Below, piece after piece: positions 8,183-13,995 of a stretch of DNA of 14,052 bases. The notes beneath the pieces were generated by a model. That model was not told the origin of the DNA. It did no database searches and saw nothing but the letters and a program-made list of their open reading frames with translations. The position numbers and the translations under genes are program-made. This DNA is from J061 sp003695725 [NCBI: Candidatus Schekmanbacteria bacterium] (GTDB lineage Bacteria; Schekmanbacteria; GWA2-38-11): contig RFHX01000046.1 in NCBI GenBank assembly GCA_003695725.1, positions 1-14,052 on the forward strand, in the 5' to 3' direction. The stretch's first letter is position 1. Every line of letters begins with the position of its first letter.

Positions 8183-8775
8183 AAAAGTATCTCCTCTTCT
8201 TCATTTCTGCCAGCAGCCAGATAGAATGGTTTTGAAATATCGATATGCCCTGCAAGGGTTTCTCTTTCCTCATTCTTGACAAGAATTTTTACAGCCGATG
8301 CTTCAGGGAAATTTTTCAACACAGTAAGTACAACAGCGCTAACAAATTCCCTTTCTAATGTTGCAGCCAAACTTTCGTTATGAAAAACCTCGCTGTCTAA
8401 ATTTACATAAACAATAGAATCATCATCAACAAATATATCTAAAATCTTTACATCCTTAGGTAAATAGTTGTCAGTGTCTTCATTATTGGCAAAAAGTATG
8501 GATAAAGCTTTCATTATCCGTTCTTCCAATGAACTTTCAGATTCGAGCTCTATTATCTTATTCTTTGAAGAAAGTCCGCCGCGATAAGGATAGAAAAACG
8601 TTATTTCTTTTTCTTCAGTAAGATTTTCTTCTGTTTTTCTCTGTAAGGAAGTATCTTTTTCTCCCTGCGGTAATTTATTGCATCCTTGAACAAAGACTGC
8701 TATTGAAAAAAATATAACAATAAAGGAAATGCAGAAATACTTAAGTTTCTTTTTTTTCATATTTATCTTACTCAT
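8179..8775 (-). CDS. GerMN-domain lipoprotein
   Basis: The product is a predicted envelope lipoprotein of 198 residues. A Lys-rich N-terminus leads into a hydrophobic helix (about 12-30) ending in a lipobox-like 'VQGC' with the lipidated Cys32. A linker of charged residues follows. The GerMN-type domain spans about 55-185, with 'EERIMKALSILF', 'VYVNLDSEVF' and 'AVVLTVLKNFPEASAVKILV'. GerMN domains occur in spore germination protein GerM and in many Gram-negative envelope lipoproteins; their biochemical role is poorly defined and probably concerns peptidoglycan. The start overlaps the amidase stop (ATGA), and its own stop overlaps the murI start. A second in-frame ATG five codons in is also possible, and neither start has a strong ribosome-binding site. 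This is not evidence of sporulation. Confidence 0.85.
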   Translation of the reverse strand: MSKINMKKKKLKYFCISFIVIFFSIAVFVQGCNKLPQGEKDTSLQRKTEENLTEEKEITFFYPYRGGLSSKNKIIELESESSLEERIMKALSILFANNEDTDNYLPKDVKILDIFVDDDSIVYVNLDSEVFHNESLAATLEREFVSAVVLTVLKNFPEASAVKILVKNEERETLAGHIDISKPFYLAAGRNEEEEILF

Positions 8776-9578
8776 TTTTCAATCGTTATTTGACTCTTGA
8801 CAAAATTTTGGATGCCATTGAAAAGGGCTTCTGCAATTTGTGTCATCATATCTTCATCAACAATCATCTTTCTGTCAGATTCATTACTCGCCTGCAATAT
8901 TTCGATTGAAACAGCAGGGGCACCAATAGTAGATAGTTCTTTTACAGGCGCTGTCTCGATGGTGCAGGGAATTCCACGAATTTTTATAATTTCGTTTCTT
9001 ATCTCTTCTGCAAGCTCTTTGCTTTGGCTCAAAAAATCAATCTGTGCTTCCTCTAAAAGACGTATTTTGTAGTCTTTTAGTAGATTATTTCCCGCTTTTT
9101 CCCACCATTTCCCTCCTGACTCAACTTTGCCAGATGAAATTGCACCCATTGTATTTGCCCAAACATAGATTTTCATTCCTCTTACCAAAGGGTCAAATGA
9201 TGAGCCAATATGAAGACTAACAAATGCAAAAGGCTTCAAATTGTTGACCAATTCAATCCTTTCCTCTTCACTGCGTCCTATGTCGGAATTTCTTGTCATT
9301 TTTATTGCAAAAGGGGATTCATCTCCGGCAATCTCGAGTATCTTTCTCGATAATCCAAGAGTGATGTTTTTCTCTTTAATCTTCTCATTAATCGTTAATC
9401 CTGTGTCTCTGCCTCCATGGGCAGGGTTGATGAGCACTAAGCCAATATTATCTGTTTTCTCTTCTTCGACATCCTGAGAAAAGCCAAAGGAAGGAAGAAG
9501 GGAAAGGACTATTAGTAATATTATTTCAATATGTTTTAACATTCTCTCATTTATCTTCTTTAAACTCTGTAACATCAT
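8772..9578 (-). CDS. N-acetylmuramoyl-L-alanine amidase (Amidase_3, AmiC-like)
   Basis: This zinc amidase cleaves the bond between N-acetylmuramic acid and the stem peptide, in the periplasm. The 268-residue protein shows the Amidase_3 residue set: His54 in 'INPAHGGRDTG', Glu69 in 'KEKNITL' and His123 in 'VSLHIGSS' as zinc ligands, and Glu226 in 'PAVSIEIL' as the catalytic acid. 'MTRNSD' is a further family block. The canonical 'DPGHGG' is here 'NPAHGG', a minor variant. A signal peptide is visible at about 13-35, and the internal Met13 could be the real start because translation from Met1 adds an unusual 12-residue leader. The ATG at 9578 overlaps the smpB stop (ATGA) and has a GGAAAAGG site, so I kept it. 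No AMIN or LysM domain is present. Confidence 0.88.
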   Translation of the reverse strand: MMLQSLKKINERMLKHIEIILLIVLSLLPSFGFSQDVEEEKTDNIGLVLINPAHGGRDTGLTINEKIKEKNITLGLSRKILEIAGDESPFAIKMTRNSDIGRSEEERIELVNNLKPFAFVSLHIGSSFDPLVRGMKIYVWANTMGAISSGKVESGGKWWEKAGNNLLKDYKIRLLEEAQIDFLSQSKELAEEIRNEIIKIRGIPCTIETAPVKELSTIGAPAVSIEILQASNESDRKMIVDEDMMTQIAEALFNGIQNFVKSQITIEK

Positions 9579-10042
9579 CTGCCTTTTCTTTCCTTAATCT
9601 CGCGGTCAAGCTCTCTTCTAACTTCCTTTTCCTTAATTGCTCTTCTTTTATCATGGAGTTTCTTGCCTTTGGCAAGAGCTAATTCTACTTTTGCTATGCC
9701 ATTTTTGAAATAAATCATTGTTGGAATAAGGGAAAAACCCTTTTCTTCAACTTTTCCTATAAGCTTATTAATCTCCTGCCTCTTTAATAAAAGTTTTCTT
9801 TTTCTCAGCGGATCATGACTTTCATATCCAGTATGAGAGTAGGGACTTATATGGCAGTTTAAAAGATAAACCTCGCCGTCAAGAATCCTTGCATAGCTGT
9901 CTCTGAGGTTTGCCCGGCCTTCTCTCAATGCTTTGACCTCAGAACCTAAAAGCGACATTCCTGCTTCATACTTTTCAAGGATTTCATATTGAAAATATGC
10001 CTTTTTATTTTGAGATACAATCTTTCTATTGCTTTCTGCCAT
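9575..10042 (-). CDS. smpB: SsrA-binding protein SmpB
   Basis: SmpB binds tmRNA and delivers it to stalled ribosomes for trans-translation. The 155-residue length is standard. Diagnostic blocks are the N-terminal 'NKKAYFQYEILEKYEAGMSLLGSEVKALREG', 'ANLRDSYARI', 'CHISPY', 'RKRKLLLKRQEI' and the basic C-terminal tail beginning 'KGKKLHDKR'. That tail inserts into the mRNA channel in characterised homologues. It is the first gene of a minus-strand operon running into the amidase, GerMN, murI and rph, with its stop codon overlapping the amidase start. The ATG is preceded by GAGAG. A likely promoter lies at 10104-10133. I found no tmRNA gene in the window. Confidence 0.96.
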   Translation of the reverse strand: MAESNRKIVSQNKKAYFQYEILEKYEAGMSLLGSEVKALREGRANLRDSYARILDGEVYLLNCHISPYSHTGYESHDPLRKRKLLLKRQEINKLIGKVEEKGFSLIPTMIYFKNGIAKVELALAKGKKLHDKRRAIKEKEVRRELDREIKERKGR

Positions 10043-10103
10043 TTTCTCTCAAAGGTTTTCAAAAGCCGATGGATATATTTTTGTTTCAAGTCGAAACGAA
10101 AAA

Positions 10104-10133
10104 TTATTAGCACAGGATTTGGAACTGAATCAA
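10104..10133 (-). promoter_or_regulatory. Likely extended -10 promoter for the smpB operon
   Basis: On the minus strand, TTGATT (10128-10133) and TAATAA (10104-10109) are 18 bases apart. The -10 is preceded by TGC, giving an extended -10 element. The -10 lies about 61 bases upstream of the smpB start codon. One arm of the flanking inverted repeat (10117-10125) sits between the two elements. Prediction from sequence only. Confidence 0.45.
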
Positions 10134-10174
10134 TATATTTTATTCTGCTATATCTGAACATATCTGTTCCAAAT
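10117..10174. repeat. Inverted repeat flanking the smpB promoter, with a second nested repeat
   Basis: ATTTGGAAC (10117-10125) and GTTCCAAAT (10166-10174) are perfect 9-base reverse complements 40 bases apart. A smaller inverted repeat, GAACA - 4 bases - TGTTC (10156-10169), shares bases with the right arm, so the two pairings exclude each other as RNA. As DNA they could be operator half-sites, since the left arm lies between the -35 and -10 elements. No regulator is identified. The GAAC/GTTC spacing is 6, not the 4 of the classic Gram-positive LexA box. Confidence 0.5.
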
Positions 10175-10431
10175 AGATTTATAATCCGCTTACTATTACA
10201 ATTCTGCATCTCTAAGAAAGCATTCTTATGCTAATATTTAAGCCAATGTCAGAAAAACAAATTGCATTGAAATCCTTTCAATATCGCTCACCAACTTCTA
10301 CAGACATCTATCCTTATTTGATCATCCCTTTTAAAAACATCAAATCGCTAAATTCTCAAACTAAAGCATTTAAAAAAGTAAATTGCGAAATACCCGAAGG
10401 GGAATGCAGAAATACTGGCAAATAGGACAAT

Positions 10432-10473
10432 GATAGAGGAATATTCAGACAATCGACATCAATTCCTTCTATC
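10432..10473 (-). repeat. Hairpin-forming inverted repeat downstream of the sugar-nucleotide gene
   Basis: GATAGAGGAAT (10432-10442) and ATTCCTTCTATC (10462-10473) pair over 11 bases with a single bulged base and a 19-base loop. The repeat starts 4 bases beyond the stop codon of the minus-strand SDR gene (10478-10480). Position suggests 3'-end formation or mRNA stabilisation, but no T-run follows on the minus strand, so it is not a standard intrinsic terminator. Confidence 0.5.
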
Positions 10474-10477
10474 CATC

Positions 10478-11437
10478 TCAATTAATTTTAGAACGCCAAT
10501 AATTCAAAATATCTTGAAGCGTTTTTTTGAAAGGGATTTGCGGCTTCCATCCGGTTTCTGCTTCAAACTTGCTGTAATCACCTCTTAAAACAAGAACATC
10601 AGATGGCCTCATCTTTGCTGGATCTTGTTTTACTTCAACATCTACCCTGCTTTCCGCCAAGAGCATATGCAATAACTCATCCATAGAGCAGTCTTTCCCC
10701 GAACATATGTTATATACATCTCCTGATTTACATTTCTCGAGTGCCAGCCAATAGGCTTTCACAACATCACGGACATCAGTAAAATCTCTCCTTGCCTTCA
10801 GATTCCCTACATAAATCACTGGCTCCCGCTTACCTGCCTCGATTTCAGCAATCTGTTTTGCAAAGTCAGATGCAACAAAAACATGTCCTCTCCTCGGTCC
10901 TGTATGGTTGAAAGCTCTAGTCCGTACCACATCGATCCCATAGCTTTGGAAATATTGGTAGCTTAATAAATCCTGTCCCACTTTACTCACTGCATAAGGG
11001 CTTAGAGGCCTTAGTTCGTTTTTTTCAGTTATGGGAAGCTCTTCTTCCTTCACCATTCCATATTCCTCACTTGAACAAGCAATCTGAATGCGGGGAGAAA
11101 TCCCTGCATGCCGTACAGCTTCGAGGAGGTTCAAATTGCCAATAATATTATTCTTGATTGTTTCTGAGGCAAGATTCCACGAAGCTGAAACAAAGCTTTG
11201 AGCAGCAAGATGAAAAATTCTATCCGGTTTTATTGAATCAATGACACTCTTGACTGAAGAAGCATCTTTGAGGTCACATTCAAAAAGGGTTATTTTACCT
11301 AAAAGATGTTCAATATTCTCTCTGTTGCTTCTCCAGCGGCATGTGCCGTAAATTTTTATATTCTCATTTAAAGATAGGATGTAATCGGCAAGATGGCTTC
11401 CCGCAAACCCTGTTATTCCTGTGATGAGGACCTTCAC
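10478..11437 (-). CDS. SDR nucleotide-sugar enzyme, GDP-mannose 4,6-dehydratase / GDP-6-deoxy-hexose reductase type
   Basis: The product is a 319-residue extended short-chain dehydrogenase. The N-terminal Rossmann motif is 'GITGFAG' (7-13). Active-site residues are Ser122/Ser123 and Glu125 in 'CSSEEYG', then Tyr148 and Lys152 in 'PYAVSK'. Blocks 'FNHTGPRRG' and 'ARRDFTDVRDVVKAYW' place it in the GDP-mannose 4,6-dehydratase (Gmd) and GDP-6-deoxy-D-mannose reductase (Rmd) branch. The 'SSEEYG' wording and short length lean towards Rmd-like enzymes rather than Gmd, whose motif is usually 'SSTELYG', but I cannot decide. The start codon is GTG with AGGA placed rather close. It follows the cupin gene after 45 bases, forming a deoxysugar module likely feeding surface polysaccharide. 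Confidence 0.82.
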   Translation of the reverse strand: MKVLITGITGFAGSHLADYILSLNENIKIYGTCRWRSNRENIEHLLGKITLFECDLKDASSVKSVIDSIKPDRIFHLAAQSFVSASWNLASETIKNNIIGNLNLLEAVRHAGISPRIQIACSSEEYGMVKEEELPITEKNELRPLSPYAVSKVGQDLLSYQYFQSYGIDVVRTRAFNHTGPRRGHVFVASDFAKQIAEIEAGKREPVIYVGNLKARRDFTDVRDVVKAYWLALEKCKSGDVYNICSGKDCSMDELLHMLLAESRVDVEVKQDPAKMRPSDVLVLRGDYSKFEAETGWKPQIPFKKTLQDILNYWRSKIN

Positions 11438-11482
11438 CTGTCCTGCCCTTCAAAAAGATGATAGTTATACTTTTTTAAAAAG

Positions 11483-11938
11483 TTAGCCGTTTTTTCTTTC
11501 CCAGTTATAGGGAATTTCTGAAGAATCCGGTGATACCCTGTATTCATCAGGCGATTCGTAATTATATAGCTCCGTCGGAAGATTTACCACAAGCGCTTCA
11601 TTCTCACTAATACACTTAAAACCATGAAGCACCAAGGGAGGGATTTGTAAAAGCATTGGATTATGCTCACCCATAAAAAATTCGTTTATTTCCTTGTAGG
11701 TAGGCGAATCTTCACGCCTGTCGTAAAGTACAACCTTCATCATACCTTTTACGACGATAAAATTGTCGTACTGTTTTTTATGATAGTGCCATCCCTTTAC
11801 AACGCCGGGATAAGCAGTAGTCAAATATGCTTGTCCAAATTTTATAAAAATCTCATCATCCGCGCGAAGCATCTCCATTAAACGGCCTCTTTCATCAGGA
11901 ATGACCCGCAATTTTTTTGTTTTTACACCTTCTATCAT
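11483..11938 (-). CDS. RmlC-family cupin (dTDP-4-dehydrorhamnose 3,5-epimerase-like)
   Basis: The 151-residue protein belongs to the RmlC cupin family, which epimerises 4-keto-6-deoxy sugar nucleotides at C3 and C5. Visible family features are 'DERGRLMEML' (15-24), 'VVKGWHYHKKQYD' (46-58) with the presumed catalytic base His51, 'VVLYDRREDSPTY' (69-81) and 'IPPLVLHGFKCIS' (99-111). The C-terminal block 'NLPTELYNYESPDEYR' resembles a subgroup distinct from classical RmlC. The position of the classical catalytic Tyr (in 'LYKTT') appears to be Asn119, so the reaction may differ from full 3,5-epimerisation. It is shorter than typical RmlC (about 180 residues). AGAGGAAAG precedes the ATG, and a good promoter match lies upstream. 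Its substrate is probably made or used by the adjacent SDR; I give no gene symbol. Confidence 0.78.
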   Translation of the reverse strand: MIEGVKTKKLRVIPDERGRLMEMLRADDEIFIKFGQAYLTTAYPGVVKGWHYHKKQYDNFIVVKGMMKVVLYDRREDSPTYKEINEFFMGEHNPMLLQIPPLVLHGFKCISENEALVVNLPTELYNYESPDEYRVSPDSSEIPYNWERKNG

Positions 11939-11986
11939 TCACTTTCCTCTGAAAATAAATAAACTGAATAAATATTCTTAATTTTA

Positions 11987-12015
11987 AAAATATCAAATAG
12001 TCCTTTGAGCGTCAA
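11987..12015 (-). promoter_or_regulatory. Likely sigma70-type promoter for the cupin-SDR pair
   Basis: On the minus strand, TTGACG (12010-12015) and TATTTT (11987-11992) are separated by exactly 17 bases. They lie about 49 bases upstream of the cupin start codon, in the 99-base gap after the cytochrome gene. The -35 overlaps one arm of an inverted repeat (12006-12028). Confidence 0.5.
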
Positions 12016-12028
12016 TTCAAATCGCTCA
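12006..12028 (-). repeat. Inverted repeat overlapping the -35 of the cupin-SDR promoter
   Basis: TGAGCG (12006-12011) and CGCTCA (12023-12028) are perfect 6-base reverse complements with an 11-base loop. The repeat lies 10 bases beyond the stop codon of the cytochrome-fusion gene. It could be the stem of a weak terminator (followed on the minus strand by T-rich but interrupted sequence) or an operator, since it covers part of the -35 element. I cannot choose between these. Confidence 0.4.
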
Positions 12029-12037
12029 TACATAAAT

Positions 12038-13363
12038 TCAATGAATTATTCTCAATATAAAATCTTCATACGAAAAAGCAGGGTCTTTATCCTTTGTATG
12101 ACAAACTATACATATCTTCTGAGAAACAGTCATCGGCTCTTTATTTGAATTTGGATGCTTCTTGTCAACGCCATGACAACTTGTGCATCCCACTGAAATC
12201 ATTTCAGGAGTCTTTTCATAATTTATGAACCCTCCATCCCTTCCATATCCTGTAGTATGGCAGTAGAGACACTCTGGGTCATATTCCCGCCCTGCATTAA
12301 CGAGTGCATCAAAAGCTCTTGAATGTGGCGTTTCAATCCATTGTTCATATTGGTCACTATGGCAATCGATACATTTGTCATTAGAAGAATAGAAATTCCA
12401 AAGTCCTTGTCTATATGCTTCGAGTTCAGGGATTCGTTCACCTTCTTTTGTATCCTTCTTTACTCTATCAAGATAACTCAAAAACAATTCTTCAGTCTTT
12501 CTATGAGAAGGCAGTAATTTAGACATAGCTATGAATTCATCATCAATCTTAGTGATCTTATTTTTTGCATCGAGATGAATGAGTAGCCTTCCTAAATATT
12601 CACCCTCTTTGCCTGCATTGAATACCGGCACTCTTCCTTCATCTGAGCGGTGCGGATAATCTGATTCATAGTGTCCTTCGATCACGAAAGAAATTTCAGG
12701 AAATTTCCTCGTGAGCATAATAGCTTCCACAATGCTTGAATGAGAAAGGGCAATAATGATATCAGCGCGTTTTTTTAGATAATTGATATATTGTTGAATC
12801 CTCGAAGGATTGTCATTTATTCTTATTTCATTGGATAATCCATTAGATTTCAATGCTTCTTCATCAAGTAAAGTCAATGAGATCACAGCAACTTTTACAT
12901 TATTTAGTTCTTTTATCAGATATGGAGGGAAAACAAGAGAGTCTGCCCTTTTGCTAAAGATTGTAGTTGATATGAAAGGAATATTTTTTTCGTTTATTTC
13001 CTTCAAAAGAAATTCCAATCCCTCGCCCAAATCTGCTTCACCGGGTATTACAGCGTCATAGTGAAGAATCGAATATGCTTGAAGTATATATGGCAATTTT
13101 CTTTTCTCAAAAGAAGACATCTGTACAGGAAAAATGTCACCACCATCGAGAAGCAATACATCATCCTTCTCTTTCCTTATTTTTTCAACCATAAAGGCGC
13201 GCTGTGATAATCCTCCAAAAGGGTTGCCGGGGCATCCACATGCAAGAAAGGTGTTGCGTGTGCTTGAAGTAAAAAGGACAGTAATTTCCTTATCTGCAGA
13301 AACACAAAGAGGAAAAGCAAAGGAAATCAAGAATAGAATAATTATAATCTTTCTAATACTCAT
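12038..13363 (-). CDS. Secreted fusion: degenerate 5'-nucleotidase-like phosphoesterase domain + tetrahaem cytochrome c
   Basis: The 441-residue exported protein has a signal peptide (about 1-23, cleavage near 'CVSADKE'). Residues about 26-280 resemble the UshA/SoxB calcineurin-like fold: 'ITVLFTSSTRN', 'GGLSQRAFMVEKIR', 'LLDGGDIF', 'IALSHSSIVEA' and 'VIEGHYES'. Asp76, His208 and His231 occupy expected metal-ligand positions, but the DxH motif is replaced (Ser34/Arg36), GNHE is replaced by 'GEAD', and the final GHxH His is Glu233. A 'CGC' pair (Cys42, Cys44) sits in the first loop. Residues about 328-425 carry four CxxCH haem motifs (331, 365, 393, 418) and the 'QWIETPHSRAF' block of cytochrome c554-like proteins, with His347 a plausible distal ligand. 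A periplasmic electron-transfer role is likely; the front domain's activity is unknown. No clear ribosome-binding site precedes the ATG. Confidence 0.85.
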   Translation of the reverse strand: MSIRKIIIILFLISFAFPLCVSADKEITVLFTSSTRNTFLACGCPGNPFGGLSQRAFMVEKIRKEKDDVLLLDGGDIFPVQMSSFEKRKLPYILQAYSILHYDAVIPGEADLGEGLEFLLKEINEKNIPFISTTIFSKRADSLVFPPYLIKELNNVKVAVISLTLLDEEALKSNGLSNEIRINDNPSRIQQYINYLKKRADIIIALSHSSIVEAIMLTRKFPEISFVIEGHYESDYPHRSDEGRVPVFNAGKEGEYLGRLLIHLDAKNKITKIDDEFIAMSKLLPSHRKTEELFLSYLDRVKKDTKEGERIPELEAYRQGLWNFYSSNDKCIDCHSDQYEQWIETPHSRAFDALVNAGREYDPECLYCHTTGYGRDGGFINYEKTPEMISVGCTSCHGVDKKHPNSNKEPMTVSQKICIVCHTKDKDPAFSYEDFILRIIH

Positions 13364-13607
13364 AGAAAATTTAATAACTCATAAAAAAGAAAAAAGCCAT
13401 AATGAAGTTGGAAATACTTTTTTGGCCTTATTATCTATAAGTTGAGCAATCGACAGCTACGCAAAACTGATGGTGAAAAAGAATAAAAAGGGTAAAAGAG
13501 GGAAAATCAAAAATCCAATATTCAAGGCAAAGAGAAAAAAAGAGGAAGGAATAAATGCCTCAGTTTTTCCTTAATCATCGAATCCTCAGATAAGAAAAAA
13601 CAATGAG
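13364..13607. other. 244-base gap with a polypurine stretch, no gene recognised
   Basis: The interval lies between two minus-strand genes. The plus strand from about 13478 to 13553 is dominated by A and G, so the minus-strand transcript would be pyrimidine-rich there. I see no start codon with a ribosome-binding site, no tRNA and no convincing riboswitch. CCTCAG occurs twice (13558-13563 and 13584-13589), which is probably chance. A possible terminator or leader hairpin lies at 13382-13429. Confidence 0.5.
13382..13429 (-). terminator. Possible intrinsic terminator or leader hairpin upstream of the cytochrome-fusion gene
   Basis: On the minus strand, AAGGCCA (13423-13429) can pair with TGGCTT (13394-13399), with one bulged G and a loop of about 23 bases. 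A T-rich tract, TTTTCTTTTTTA (13382-13393), follows directly. It could end transcription from the small membrane-protein gene. Its position within 35 bases of the next start codon would also suit attenuation. The stem is short and the loop large, so this is tentative. Confidence 0.35.
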
Positions 13608-13961
13608 TTATTCCTTTTTTCCCAAGTCTTTTTTTCGGCCGGTTATGTATGCATCTATAATGCTAACAGCCCAGCATAAGATTATAAAAAATAAGCTGTA
13701 TTTTAATATTTGTGAATCAGAATCTTTAACTGCTCGGTTTGCGGCATCTGTTATAGCGGCAATATCAATTGAATTGCCTTCGGCTGAAATTTTATCCAAT
13801 ATGGACAGCGAAATTCGGACAGCTTTTACCAAAAAAACAATCAGTCCCGTCAATGTAGCTATTATGAATGAAATGCCTTTAACATAACATTTCATCACAA
13901 TTTGACCTAAGCCCGGGAAAGCCAATCCTGAAAGAATTACTGCCTTTGTAGAATTTTTCAT
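13608..13961 (-). CDS. Small two-helix inner-membrane protein, function unknown
   Basis: The 117-residue protein has two hydrophobic segments (about 29-48 and 87-105) separated by a polar loop, and a basic tail 'GRKKDLGKKE'. The N-terminal 'LSGLAFPGLGQI' and the C-terminal 'WAVSIIDAY' resemble small TM2-like or DUF5683-like membrane proteins, where 'PGLGQ' precedes the first helix and a '(D)AY' motif ends the second. That resemblance is from memory and not decisive. No good ribosome-binding site precedes the ATG. Upstream DNA is very AT-rich and contains a 16-base palindrome. It lies on the same strand as the cytochrome-fusion gene but 244 bases away, so co-transcription is uncertain. Confidence 0.65.
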   Translation of the reverse strand: MKNSTKAVILSGLAFPGLGQIVMKCYVKGISFIIATLTGLIVFLVKAVRISLSILDKISAEGNSIDIAAITDAANRAVKDSDSQILKYSLFFIILCWAVSIIDAYITGRKKDLGKKE

Positions 13962-13979
13962 AGTATTTATATTTTAATA

Positions 13980-13995
13980 CATTTTTATAAAAATG
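13980..13995. repeat. 16-base AT-rich perfect palindrome upstream of the small membrane-protein gene
   Basis: CATTTTTATAAAAATG is a perfect palindrome beginning 19 bases upstream of the start codon at 13961. It contains TATAAA on the minus strand and sits in a likely promoter region, so it could be a regulator binding site or just AT-rich composition. No well-spaced -35 accompanies it. Confidence 0.4.

Larger units (their letters stand above)
10043..10477. other. 435-base gap: leader/promoter of smpB plus inverted repeats, no convincing gene
   Basis: The right of this interval is the 3' flank of the minus-strand sugar-nucleotide gene; the left is the 5' leader of smpB. It contains a probable smpB promoter, a small hairpin in the leader (GTTTC, 5-base loop, GAAAC at 10083-10097), a 9-base inverted repeat pair around the promoter, and a longer hairpin beside the sugar-gene stop codon. 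A 65-codon plus-strand reading frame at 10228-10425 has no recognisable domain and only a vague ribosome-binding site, so I do not call it. I looked for a tRNA or tmRNA and saw no T-arm or acceptor-stem pattern. Confidence 0.6.

Noticed and set aside
8179-8775. GerMN domain as evidence for sporulation
   Set aside because: GerMN domains are common in envelope lipoproteins of non-sporulating diderms, and no other sporulation gene is in the window.
10156-10169. GAACATATCTGTTC as a LexA/SOS box
   Set aside because: The spacing between GAAC and GTTC is six bases rather than four, and smpB is not a known SOS gene.
9946-10209. 87-codon minus-strand reading frame overlapping the start of smpB
   Set aside because: It overlaps the well-supported smpB frame by almost 100 bases and has no recognisable features.
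10228-10425. 65-codon plus-strand reading frame in the smpB-SDR gap
   Set aside because: No domain, signal peptide or clear ribosome-binding site; its sequence looks like AT-rich non-coding DNA and it runs over promoter-side repeats.
13436-13475. A piece reading 'CTACGCAAAACTGATGG' that recalls the 3' half of a cyclic di-GMP-I (GEMM) riboswitch on the plus strand
   Set aside because: The conserved GCAAAGC is not matched exactly, the first hairpin with GCAAACC and the GNRA loop is not found upstream, and no plus-strand gene follows.
13565-13592. TCGAATCC resembling a tRNA T-arm
   Set aside because: No matching 5' half of the T-stem, no acceptor or anticodon stem in the preceding 80 bases on either strand.
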